NCBI GenBank assembly: GCA_010909165.1
Contig: MU008157.1
Span: 434,001 to 498,000, forward strand
Direction: 5' to 3'
DNA from: Anthoceros angustus
Taxonomy: Eukaryota > Streptophyta > Anthocerotopsida > Anthocerotales > Anthocerotaceae
DNA length: 64,000 bases
The position numbers and the translations under genes were made by a program. The notes below the pieces were generated by a model. That model saw only the letters and a program-made list of their open reading frames with translations, made no database searches and was not told the origin of the DNA. Positions 10,190-19,165 of this stretch are shown in pieces. The first letter of the stretch is position 1, and each line of letters opens with the position of its first letter.

Positions 10190-11369
10190 TTGGGTTGACA
10201 TCACGCCCCGTGTACATAGCCACCGTTGGTGATGGTGCAGGTTAGCTCAGCTTAGGCCATGGTTGTTGCGGGTGCTAACACCGCCCGCTGTAGATAATGT
10301 CTAAAACCATTCTGGCTGTCAATTTTGGCCACATCCAATTCTGATTGATATTATTTGGGTTGTTTAGATTCAAAGTGCTCCTGCTGTTGCTTGCACTAGT
10401 TTTTTCTTGTCTAACTAGGTCTGAAGTGGCAACATTTTGAGCTTCACCGCTAGCACGTTAGTTCAGGGCATGTCCATGGATGGGCCCGGCCACCCACTGT
10501 TCCCGTTGGCCCAAGAGTCCTCAATGTGGGCGAGCACGTCCACCAACAGGTGAACGTCTCGAGACGTGCAAGAGTTGTTCATACTCTGACGCCCGGCTTT
10601 ATCTGGAGCTCAAAGTTGAAGTTCGATGTGACTCGAGGTCTTCACAGCCCGGGGTCCACGGCCCATGTCCTCCACATGCTCACCCTCTTGTAGCTTGGAA
10701 TAGGCCTGATACCCCTGGAGAGTGTTAAGAGCGCTCCCTCTATCTTGTAATTAGCTGCCTCGATGGGAGCTCGCTGGAAGGAGGAATGGGCCCTGAGGCA
10801 AGTGACGGTACTTCTCGAAAGACCAGGACGGCGTTAAGGAAGTACTGTCCATATTGGACGTACAAGCCAAACGACTGATAACATTCAGGATTCGGCCCAA
10901 TGCTTCCCTTCGCATGATGGATGCGTTATAGGAGCCCGTTGTCGTTTCTGAGGGACTCCATTGCCAGAAACGCTCTCATTAGTAGTCGTGGAGCCTCTTG
11001 AGTGTCCGCTCTCTCAGCCTCGCAAGGCAAAGACAGGAGCATGATCTCATAAGGCTATGGCCAACTTTTTGTTTGTTAGCGGTCACTACGGGCTACTTGG
11101 TGTGGTGTAGAACTGATCTGAAATGGAAATAACTCTGTAAATGCTAATTTGAAGCTCCTCCTACATTGCACATTTCACACCACCGTCTACCACTAATTCC
11201 ATGTTATGTTGTTTGCGAGTTGTTTGAAGTAGCTGACTTTGTTTCATATGCATTTGTAAAACATCTTCATTTGATGAAATTTTTGGAACAAACAAACGCT
11301 AACATAAGAAAGACATCTTCTTGTTATGAGTTGTAGGTCATTATACAACATCTATGTGTGTCCAAATGG
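10190..11369. other. 3' flank of BPA1-like gene, no gene seen
   Basis: Includes the probable 3' UTR. From 10440 to 11060 the sequence is more GC-rich and has short open frames without motifs, possibly decayed repeat. From 11060 it becomes AT-rich up to the 5S-like array. Confidence 0.5.
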
Positions 11370-11385
11370 CTTAGGCCAAATGGAC

Positions 11386-11850
11386 AAACATTTATAAGAA
11401 TGCATGGATCAGTACTTAGATGGGGTGCCTAAAGGGAATGGATGCCCTTGGTGCAAGTAGCTTCGGCATACCATGGTACAAGTTGTTAAGTACCAAGTCC
11501 CATGACTGCGCTTGGATCAGTACTTAGATGGGGTGCCGTAGATGGGGTGCCTAAAGGGAATGGATGCCCTTGGTGCAAGTAACTTAGGCATACCATGGTA
11601 CAAGTTGTTAAGTACCAAGTCCCATGACTACGCTTGGATCGGCACTTAGATGGGGTGCCTAAAGGGAATGAAGTAGCTTAGGCATACGATGGTACAAGTT
11701 GTTAAATACCAAGTACCATGGGGTGCCGAAATGGAATGAATGCCCTTGGTGCAAGTAGCTTAGGCATACCATGGTACAAATTGTTAAATACCAAGTCCCA
11801 TGATGAAAATCTGTCCTGAGTGGACTTAAATAAAATTCTTCTTCTTCTAT
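11386..11850 (+). repeat. Tandem cluster of 5S-rRNA-like short repeats
   Basis: Four partial units follow each other, with GGATCAGTACTTAGATGGGG or a close variant at about 11408, 11515 and 11636 and a further truncated unit at about 11720. Each holds TAGATGGGGTGCCTAAAGGGAA, GGCATACCATGGTACAAGTTG and TACCAAGTCCCATGA. Only the last unit keeps the ACTTAAATAAAATTCTTCTTC end. An upstream leader (GGCCAAATGGACAAACATTT) is shared with the copy at 56383. The head-to-tail arrangement suggests local amplification rather than repeated insertion. Confidence 0.7.
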
Positions 11851-12004
11851 TACATCATTACATAGTTTTTTTTAATTTTATTTATATATCTATTTATTAT
11901 ACATCATTATATTATATAAGATTTAATTATAGGGATATTACATTTCATAATGAGTGTGGTTGAAGCTAGATAATTGATATTTCATTTCATGTGACCATAT
12001 CTAT

Positions 12005-12470
12005 GGGTTGGTGGCTTAGTTGGCTACTGCGCCCTACTCAGAGGCCGAGCTATTCTTCTTGTCGGGGACCTCAATGCTTGGACAGGTTGCCAATATGCTC
12101 CTATATATGATTCTTTGGATTTTGACAGATTCGCTCAATCATGTGGACCTTGGCCTCAATAAGTCTTTCTCTAACATCCATGCAGTCAACACTTATGGTG
12201 CTACTCTTTTGCGCCTTCCCGAGTCCCACAACATGGTCATCTTCAACGGACTTCCTCGTTGGGGGACAATTGGGGCAATTCTTTTTTCAACAGCCACGGG
12301 CACTCCTCTAGCACGTCAGACTATGTTATAAGTGATGTCGAGCTTCTTTCGCGAATATCCAAGTTGTGGACCCAGTCCGATGACACTGTCTGCATCGAGT
12401 TTGACCATGCTGCAAGCTGCTTTGATCTGTGTATACGTACCTTACCTGCCCCTCCTCCTCCCCCTCCCAA
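12005..12470 (+). mobile_element. LINE-type endonuclease domain remnant
   Basis: A frame reads RAILLVGDLNAWTG, the GDxNA motif of the APE-like endonuclease of non-LTR retrotransposons. It is followed about 70 codons later, after frameshifts, by RLPESHNMVIFNG and then SSTSDYVISDVELL, matching the S/DY(V)L motif near the end of the domain. At least two frame changes and an in-frame stop separate the pieces, so it is dead. I find no reverse transcriptase downstream; the element is truncated. Confidence 0.6.
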
Positions 12471-12670
12471 ACCTGGTCTCATCACCTGAATCAACCTATC
12501 CCAAGAACCTGTTGCCCAATTTTCGTGCATACCCCTTTCTTTGTCGGGCCTCTACTTCCTCTTCTACTATCTTTTCCTCAACTCGCTCTAATTTTCCTTT
12601 TCAAATTTTGGCACCCTCCCCACAAAAATTAACCCCTCCGCTACTCTTGGTTTGAGGCCGATTGTAAGCG

Positions 12671-12960
12671 CATGTCCTCTTAATTGCATCTTGCTTTGCG
12701 CCAACTTAACCTTCCCCCTAGGTCTCATCACTCCCCTCTCTACAAAGCCACTGCGAAACCTTATAAAATTTTATCTTCTCCAGTCTGAACACATCCGTCT
12801 TATAACTTCCCTCCTCCAGATGTCCCCTTGCTTTGCGCCAACTTAACCTCCCCCCTAGGTCTCATCACTCCCCTCTCTACAAAGCCACTGTCAAACCTTA
12901 TAAAACTTTCATCTTCTCCAGTCTGAACACATCCGTCTTAAAACTTCCCTGCTCCGGACG
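12671..12960. repeat. Tandem duplication of about 138 bp
   Basis: The segment beginning TTGCTTTGCGCCAACTTAAC at about 12690 recurs at about 12828, including TAGGTCTCATCACTCCCCTC and CAGTCTGAACACATCCGTCT. The copies differ by a few substitutions and small indels. It lies in the same decayed stretch as the LINE remnant. Confidence 0.85.
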
Positions 12961-13694
12961 CCCCTTGATGCGCTGCCTTTTGGAAGGAATTCCATACCTA
13001 CTCCTCCATCTGGCTCAAAGCTAACCATGAGCTCCTCTCCTACGTGGATAGGTCTTTACCACATCTTTTCTACCCTCCATGCTCTTGAATCTTCTGACCC
13101 CGACCTCATGTTCTTCAACGCCAATCTCGTGGCTCGTGCCATTAGGAGGTCGAGAGATGGTACCACATGTACAACGCACCCTGCTGGAGATTTATTCTAT
13201 TTTGTACTATATACTAGTAGCAAATATAATGATATAAGTATGGGTCATTTTCAGCGGAAGTTAGCAAGTCTCTTTTCTTTGCATGCTTGAGACATCTTAG
13301 GTGCATGCTTCATAATGTCAATTGCCTGCTAGAGACATTACATGTGCAGGACCTAGGTGATTTAGGACCTTGATCTTTCTTATATTGATTTATTTTTTGA
13401 TTTATGTTGATGGATTGATGGCTTTGTTTTCATTTTTATTTGTGTTGATGAGTTGATATTTATTGGGCTTGGAATAAAAATATATTAATAATTATTACAA
13501 AGTAAAATATTATATGCAATGGAATTTGTACCTAATTACCTAGGTTTAATAGCTTACTCCAGAATTCTTGCTATTGGATAAAAAAAGAAAAAAAAATTAT
13601 CCTGTTGCCTTTTTCTACATTTCAACCTTTGTAAGAGACATTGTATTCAACAAAAAAATACGAAGTCTTCATAAATGTAAGTTATAGTACTATC
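12961..13694. other. Upstream flank of the BTB gene
   Basis: Decayed sequence to about 13200, with an 87-codon open frame at 13027-13290 without motif. The rest is AT-rich and probably contains the BTB gene's promoter and 5' UTR; no clear element can be named. Confidence 0.4.
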
Positions 13695-14486
13695 ATGGAT
13701 TGTTGCTTATGTAGTTCTTCTGGAAATACTTATAGATCGCCTAGAAATACCATATGTATAAGTTGCTTTGAAGGTGGACGTACCATTCTGGATCTATCAC
13801 GAAAATTAGAGCATGAGTGGAGAGATGACGATCTTGATAAAGCCAAATCTTTAGGGATTAGACAAGGGGGTCTTGCTCAAGCTTTCAAAGTTATGAAGCA
13901 ATTAGAGCAATTAGAAGAAGAAACTTCTGAAAAGCTCGAGTTCTTAGAATCTTTAGTTGAAGCATTTAGAGAAGGTGCTCATTCAGATGTGGAAATAAAG
14001 ACTAATGATGGTCTTTCAATCCAAGCCCATAGAGTTGTCATGGCAACAAAATCCCCAGTCTTTAAGGCTATGTTTGAGTCTGATTATTGTAAGGAGGCTC
14101 ATAAAGGGGCAATTCAAATTCAAGAATTAAGCCACGCCCAGATGAAACACCTACTAGAATTTTTGTATTGTGCTGAAATTCCAGAAGAAGCCATGGCCCA
14201 ACATGCACATGCTCTTCTAATTGCAGCCGACAAGTACGATATTCCTGTATTGGGAAAAGTTTGTGAGTCATATATAGCCACAACTATCTCCTCTTCAAAT
14301 GTTTTAGAAGTTATCGAACTAGCAACTCTTTGCTCTGCTAGTATATTGAAAGATACAGCTATCGGAGTGATTTTAAAGAGCTATGATGACATAGTTTTTT
14401 CAAAGGAATATGAAGACTTTGCAATGAAAAATTCTCTTCTTGCTGTGGAAATCACTAAAGCCCTTATTCGTGATCTAAAGAAATAG
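13695..14486 (+). CDS. BTB/POZ domain protein with N-terminal CxxC motif, single exon
   Basis: The first ATG of the frame is 13695, giving 263 residues; the 18 codons upstream lack an ATG. The protein opens MDCCLCSSSG...PRNTICISCFEGGRT, with paired Cys-x2-Cys motifs that could bind zinc. A coiled-coil segment follows (about residues 50-90, rich in Leu and Glu). The BTB fold covers about residues 95-200: HSDVEIKT, then IQAHRVVMATKSPVFKAMF and LLEFLYCAEI, with the conserved D and H-x6-S. A short BACK-like helical tail ends in ITKALIRDLKK. The layout matches the Arabidopsis family of At3g56230, which shares the PRNTIC.SC.EG start. Such proteins are candidate adaptors for CUL3 ubiquitin ligases (inference). 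Codon use is AT-rich, unlike the GC-rich genes at 16-18.7 kb. Confidence 0.88.
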   Translation: MDCCLCSSSGNTYRSPRNTICISCFEGGRTILDLSRKLEHEWRDDDLDKAKSLGIRQGGLAQAFKVMKQLEQLEEETSEKLEFLESLVEAFREGAHSDVEIKTNDGLSIQAHRVVMATKSPVFKAMFESDYCKEAHKGAIQIQELSHAQMKHLLEFLYCAEIPEEAMAQHAHALLIAADKYDIPVLGKVCESYIATTISSSNVLEVIELATLCSASILKDTAIGVILKSYDDIVFSKEYEDFAMKNSLLAVEITKALIRDLKK

Positions 14487-15308
14487 TCTACAAGTGTATC
14501 TCCCATAGATAAATAATTAAGAGAGTTTTAAAAGTAGGTATAGTTTGTCTATGCATGCTAATATCAACCAATCAAGGGCACCCAAAGATGATTGACCTAA
14601 TATGCACGAAGACAAAAATGTCTAAGGTGCTGATGGTGGAATTTAGGGATGAGATACCGTCCCTATCATTATCAAATGAAGGCACATTTAAGCTTGGGAT
14701 TAGAACACTACTTAGTGTTAGAAAAACATCACACAAATATATTCCTTATGAGGTGATATTTGATCGTCAAAAGTTCCAAGGTAGCCATTCTAGGTACCTC
14801 CTACGTAGGTCAATTGTTGAGCTTACTAAAATAGTAGCATTTATGTTAATTATTTCAATGATTTTGTCAATTTTGAATTGACAAGTATGAGATACCCAGC
14901 TTGGGACTGAGGATCACTAAATGTATGAAACCTGAAGGAGTACTTCTAGTTTTGAGCTAGGAGTACTTCTCTTTGAGATAATAAGGAGGACCACTAAATT
15001 GAATGAAGGTTTCATGAGTATGTACATTCTTATTTAGTGAAAACTTGTTTATAAACTCATCTTAAAGTTACAATCAGACCTGTCTCAAGTGTCATAAGAC
15101 AATACCGGACCGCACTTAATGCATCCTTATTTGATATCCAGTTTCTCATCAGATATCACATACCCAATTACATTAGTAGATTTAACTCAACAGGTAGGTA
15201 TTTCATATCCACCTCATATTTTGATTATACATTGAAAAATTATTTTTTACTTGGACATCAATAGGTAATCAATTCAAAAACTATCTATCTGTTAGTCACT
15301 CATTATAA
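14487..15308. other. 3' flank of the BTB gene, no gene seen
   Basis: AT-rich. A 108-codon open frame at 14555-14881 has no recognised motif and ordinary AT-rich composition; I treat it as chance. Nothing else is visible up to the MITE. Confidence 0.5.
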
Positions 15309-15678
15309 TATATATACCGTACCCCGAGGGGTGGTTCAACAGGATAATGCCGAAATAATTAGTTTTTGAAAAAAATAAGGTTCAACATAAATATTTATAT
15401 TTTTCAAAATTTCAATATTTACCAAAAAAGAATTTTATCAAATTTTAACAATTATTAAAATATATAATTATATATATATATATAAATAATGGATATGTAT
15501 AGACCTCCCTAAATAGGCCCTAATTTTCCACACAAACCCTAGTTTCCTTATTTTTGGCATCATAAACTCATAAATTTTTACCTATTCAATATTTTAAGTA
15601 TAATAATTTCTGGATTTTCAACTTTTATTAATTTTAATTAATTAACATCAAATCACCCCTTGGGGTATGGTATATATA
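15309..15678. mobile_element. MITE-like element with 28-bp terminal inverted repeats
   Basis: The left end (15309-15336) reads TATATATA followed by CCGTACCCCGAGGGGTGGTT. The reverse complement of 15651-15678 reads TATATATA followed by CCATACCCCAAGGGGTGATT. The two ends differ at only three positions, all G/A. The 370-bp interior is very AT-rich and non-coding. The ends are bounded by TA-rich sequence, so TA is the likely target site, but the exact duplication cannot be told from the TA run. No transposase is present, so it would be non-autonomous. Confidence 0.75.
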
Positions 15679-15999
15679 TAATTAAAAATAAACTCAAAAT
15701 TATAACACTCAAAATGTAGGTATTAACTTTTCAGTTCTCATGGCTTGCATTCACAGGCTCCACGAACACTCCATATCACAAAAGGTTTGCATATAGGCTT
15801 TTGCTACCTACACCTAACTATGTAGGTACATAGTTTAGAAAGCGGCTCTCCATTCGACCGCGCTTTCGTGTGAAGTACAAGGGTAAGTGAATAAACTAGA
15901 AAACGATGAAGATTAGATTTTGAAAGCCACACGTAATTGCAAATTGTTTGGTAGTTCGATGGGGCATCGCAGTGTGCGAGGGAGAGGGAGACGGCAGGC
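15679..15999. promoter_or_regulatory. Upstream region of the ALP1-like gene
   Basis: A 321-bp region between the MITE and the ATG at 16000, and the probable promoter and 5' UTR of the next gene. A purine-rich GA stretch sits just before the start codon. No defined box can be named. Confidence 0.35.
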
Positions 16000-17505
16000 A
16001 TGGAGGGGAGCGCGGTGGAGTCGGCAGTGGTGAAGATGATGGTGTTGCAGATGCCCATGGCGCCGGTGGTGGTGATGCTCTACGCGGTGCTGTTCGCTCT
16101 GGTGTGCGCGTCCGACAAGGAGAAGCAGCAGGAGAGGGAGCAGCAGCAGCAGCAGCACGGAGGAGGAGGAAGCAGTAGCGGAGGATCCCGAGCCTGCAAG
16201 CTCCCGAGGAAAGCCACCTCCTGGAAGCTGTTGCGCAGCAGAGCGCGGCGCATGGACGAGGCGAACAGGAACCGGCAGTGGAGGCGGCGCTACCGCGTCT
16301 CCTTCCCGGCCTTCACCTTGCTGGTGGCTGAGCTGCGGCCTTTCCTGCAGCAGGCGCAGCAGCAGGCGGCGGCGGCAGGGGAGTGCGCCCCGGTGGAGGT
16401 GGAGCGGGTCGTGGCCATGGTGCTGCACCGCCTGGCGCACGGCCTGCCCCCCGCCGCCATCGCCGATCTCTACGCCGTCTCCCCGGCCGCCGTGGCCTGC
16501 TTCACCCGCCTGGTGACGCACGCGCTCGCCAGCCGCGGCAAGCTCTACTCCAGGTACGTGCAGGCGCCGGCGGGAAGGCGGTTGCGCAGGATCGCGCTCG
16601 GCTTCCAGGCCGCCACTGGCCTGCCTAATGTCTGCGGCGCCATCGACGGGACTCACGTCCGGCTCAGCCAGATCCCTTCCCCGGATTCCTCCCCCGCAAG
16701 GTACTGGACTCAGCACGGGTTCTACAGCGTGCTGCTCCAGGGCGTGTGCGATGCCGACTGCGTCTTCTGGGACGTGTGCTGTAACGGGCCGGGCGGGCTG
16801 GGGGACGCGGCGCACTTGAGGTCTAGTCGGCTGTGGAGCAAGCTGATGGAAGGCGGGGAGCTGGCGGAGCCGCTGGAGGTGGTAGATGGGAGGGAGGTGA
16901 GGCCGTACTTGGTTGGGGATTCCGCGTACCCGCTGCTCCCGTTTCTTATCACGCCATTCGCTGGCGGGAGTCCGGGGCGGGAGGATCAGGGCAACAGCGT
17001 GTGCCATCTCAACTCCTTCGACGCGCAGCTGAGCAAGGGGAGGGAGCGGATCGGGGCCGCGTTCGGGATGCTCAAGAGCAGGTGGCGGATTATGAGGAAC
17101 ATGGACGTAGGGTTGCAGTACGCGGCTCAGACCGCCGTTGCCTGCTGCGTGCTTCATAATTTTTGTCAGCTGCACGGGGAGCCTGTGCCGGGAAGGGATC
17201 CTGTCGACCCGCACCCGAACCTTAACATGGAGGACAGGATCCCGGTTCCTGAGGATGAGAGGTATCTTGCGAGCTTTGGCCAGGAGACCAGGCTCGCCTT
17301 GTACAGGGATTGGCTGGGGAGGCGAGGTGAGGAGGAGGAGGAGGAGGAGGAGGAGGAAGAAGAAGAAGAGGAGGAGGAGGAAGCAGAGCAAGGGCAGGAG
17401 GAGGATGGGGAGGGGTTAGGGGGAACCATGGAACAGCCTGACCATGAGGTGAACAATATTTTTCGTTTCATGCGGGAGTTCTGTGCGAGATCAGGTCATG
17501 TCTAG
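16000..17505 (+). CDS. ALP1/HARBI1-like DDE nuclease-fold protein, single exon
   Basis: A 501-residue single-exon frame from ATG at 16000. Residues 10-38 are hydrophobic and could be a membrane segment or signal anchor, which is odd for this family. Gln- and Gly/Ser-rich linkers follow (44-64). Residues from about 95 to 205 match the helical region N-terminal to the nuclease. The DDE_4 (PF13359) fold then shows all three acidic positions: Asp216 in CGAIDGTHV, Asp307 in VGDSAYPLLPF and Glu349 in GRERIGAAFGMLKSRWR, followed by AACCVLHNFC. The C-terminus has a run of about 26 Glu and a conserved-looking tail. PIF/Harbinger transposases have this fold; plant ALP1 is a domesticated member that antagonises Polycomb silencing. 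No terminal inverted repeats or MADF/Myb partner gene are seen nearby, which favours a host gene. GC-rich coding sequence contrasts with the AT-rich flanks. It is convergent with the next gene, 157 bp apart. Confidence 0.85.
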   Translation: MEGSAVESAVVKMMVLQMPMAPVVVMLYAVLFALVCASDKEKQQEREQQQQQHGGGGSSSGGSRACKLPRKATSWKLLRSRARRMDEANRNRQWRRRYRVSFPAFTLLVAELRPFLQQAQQQAAAAGECAPVEVERVVAMVLHRLAHGLPPAAIADLYAVSPAAVACFTRLVTHALASRGKLYSRYVQAPAGRRLRRIALGFQAATGLPNVCGAIDGTHVRLSQIPSPDSSPARYWTQHGFYSVLLQGVCDADCVFWDVCCNGPGGLGDAAHLRSSRLWSKLMEGGELAEPLEVVDGREVRPYLVGDSAYPLLPFLITPFAGGSPGREDQGNSVCHLNSFDAQLSKGRERIGAAFGMLKSRWRIMRNMDVGLQYAAQTAVACCVLHNFCQLHGEPVPGRDPVDPHPNLNMEDRIPVPEDERYLASFGQETRLALYRDWLGRRGEEEEEEEEEEEEEEEEEEAEQGQEEDGEGLGGTMEQPDHEVNNIFRFMREFCARSGHV

Positions 17506-17662
17506 CGCTATCAAGACTGCATAACCTTTAAGAATCAAGCTAATCGGTTCCTGATAGAGAGTTCTTCCCTCTCCCTTCAGGGGGAAGCTTCCGCCATCCT
17601 TCCTCCTCCTACAGGATGCAAACTCTGAGCCGTAGGCGAGGGAGGTTCTTTCCTTCCCTTCC

Positions 17663-18682
17663 TCAGGGGTGTGGGATCTGAAGGGCGTTGAGAACTATCT
17701 GGACAGCAGCATGGTAAGTGGCTGGCGAGTAGTGCATACCGTCTTCGGTGCAATCCGGGCCACAGTCGAATGTCAAGCGCCTCAGGTCTACAAGCATGGC
17801 GGGGCCCTGGGGTTGCAGCACCTGGCTTCTTCCCAGGCTCGCGTCGTACAGCAGGCACGTCTCCTCCGTCATTCGGACCCTCTTATCCTCGGTGTTGAGA
17901 AGCCTTTGGATCAAAGTTGGGATATTTAACCAGAATATCTGCGGAGGATGCCGATGGGCCACCCGGCTGGCCTCCAGCATCATGGCGTCTGCTGCTTGTC
18001 GCAGCTCCAGCAGCGACTCCTCGTAGTCTCCGGCGTCGGTGACGTGAAGCATGTGCCATAGCCCGGCTCCCAGCACCACCACGTCAGGGTAAAGGTGTGT
18101 CTCGGCCACTTCGGCCATCGCGTCCGAGAGGTTGCGGGTGAAAGGAGCCCAGTCGAAGTGGAACACGGTCTGCTGTTGCCGCCAAACATGAGTGTAGTCG
18201 CTGTGGCGCCTCATGAGCGTCATCACCCTGACAACCTCCCCGTCGTCAGGTAACACCCACTTCAAGAGCGAAAGGAAGAAGAAGCGGGATTGGGAGTCCC
18301 CGGACACCCGCACCCGCTTTCCTCTCAGCAACGCCCCCGCCTTCTCCTTGGTTACCCTGTCGAATTGGCATGCTGCGGGAGTGGCAGCCTGAGACCAGGC
18401 CACCTCGCTCTCGGGTGCCGGGAAGTCCCGCATCGCCGTCCAGTTGAACTCGTGGAGCTGTGCGTGACAAAGCGGCGAGATCGGCGACGCTGGCTTCCTT
18501 GTCCCTGTTCCAGTTGCTGCTGCTGTTCCTGTTGAGGACCACGGGAAGGGCGGCAGCCGCTCCCAGACCTGCATGTGCATAGAAGCAGCCAGGATCAAGC
18601 AGAGGGCCACAAGCGCGATGCGTGCTCCGTGGCGCAGCAGAGAAGAGCTTGCCACCGACATGACTCGCCTTGCCACTGACAT
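17663..18682 (-). CDS. SGNH/PC-esterase-like type II membrane protein, single exon
   Basis: A 339-residue frame from ATG at 18682. A basic N-terminus precedes one membrane segment at about 20-37 (ARIALVALCLILAASM), giving a Golgi-type II topology with the catalytic domain in the lumen. The SGNH signs are clear: VSGDSQSRFFF with the nucleophile Ser130, GAGLWHML at 205-212 and DGMHYSP at 314-320 supplying the Asp-x2-His pair. FDCGPDCTEDGMH and the overall spacing resemble the lumenal domain of the CAS1/CASD1 sugar O-acetyltransferases and the plant PMR5/TBL PC-esterase family (PF13839). The CAS1 multi-membrane half is absent. A role in O-acetylation of wall polysaccharides or glycans is inferred. 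It ends only 157 bp from the convergent ALP1-like gene. Confidence 0.75.
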   Translation of the reverse strand: MSVARRVMSVASSSLLRHGARIALVALCLILAASMHMQVWERLPPFPWSSTGTAAATGTGTRKPASPISPLCHAQLHEFNWTAMRDFPAPESEVAWSQAATPAACQFDRVTKEKAGALLRGKRVRVSGDSQSRFFFLSLLKWVLPDDGEVVRVMTLMRRHSDYTHVWRQQQTVFHFDWAPFTRNLSDAMAEVAETHLYPDVVVLGAGLWHMLHVTDAGDYEESLLELRQAADAMMLEASRVAHRHPPQIFWLNIPTLIQRLLNTEDKRVRMTEETCLLYDASLGRSQVLQPQGPAMLVDLRRLTFDCGPDCTEDGMHYSPATYHAAVQIVLNALQIPHP

Positions 18683-19165
18683 TGCAATTGCTGCGTGGAG
18701 TCAGGTCAGGTTCATTGCCAAGGCAAGCCCAGGGCTGTCAGTCGTGTGCCGGTAATGTTCTACTACCGCCACGCCACTCCAGGACGGTGGCAAGCGTCTC
18801 GTCTTGTCAGTCAGTCCGCCGTTACACAACTCAGCCGCAGCTTCAACTCATACTCATTCCAAATGCCTGCTTACAACTCCATCCGTTCAAGGATGCTGAA
18901 CTCTACTGTACTGTATGCCGCAAGGCTACTTGAGATGAGGGCCAATTTGATCCCGAAGCCATGGTCAGAACTACTGGTGGCAGCAGATATCATACACAGC
19001 CTTCACTGATGGGATCGTCTTGGAGGTTCCAGTTACTTTGCCATACAGACCATTGAATGATCCCATTCAGTATCCAGCTGGTTACAGGGATTTGTCATAA
19101 ATTCGACTACGCCGGTCCAGCCAGACGGCCCGAATCTGGGAGGAGTAGACAATGCGAGGTGGAGT
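18683..19165. other. Spacer between the esterase-like and LMBR1-like genes
   Basis: A 483-bp stretch holding the 5' flank of the esterase-like gene and the 3' UTR of the minus-strand LMBR1-like gene. No gene is seen. Confidence 0.5.

Noticed and set aside
12008-12020. TGGCTTAGTTGG fits the tRNA box A consensus exactly
   Set aside because: No box B at the right distance and no cloverleaf; the stretch reads through as coding sequence of the LINE endonuclease remnant.
13641-13694. Upstream extension of the BTB protein
   Set aside because: The extension begins with TTG, not ATG; the first ATG gives the start shared with the plant family.
14555-14881. 108-codon frame downstream of the BTB gene
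   Set aside because: No motif, AT-rich, too close to the BTB 3' end and likely in its UTR or intergenic DNA.
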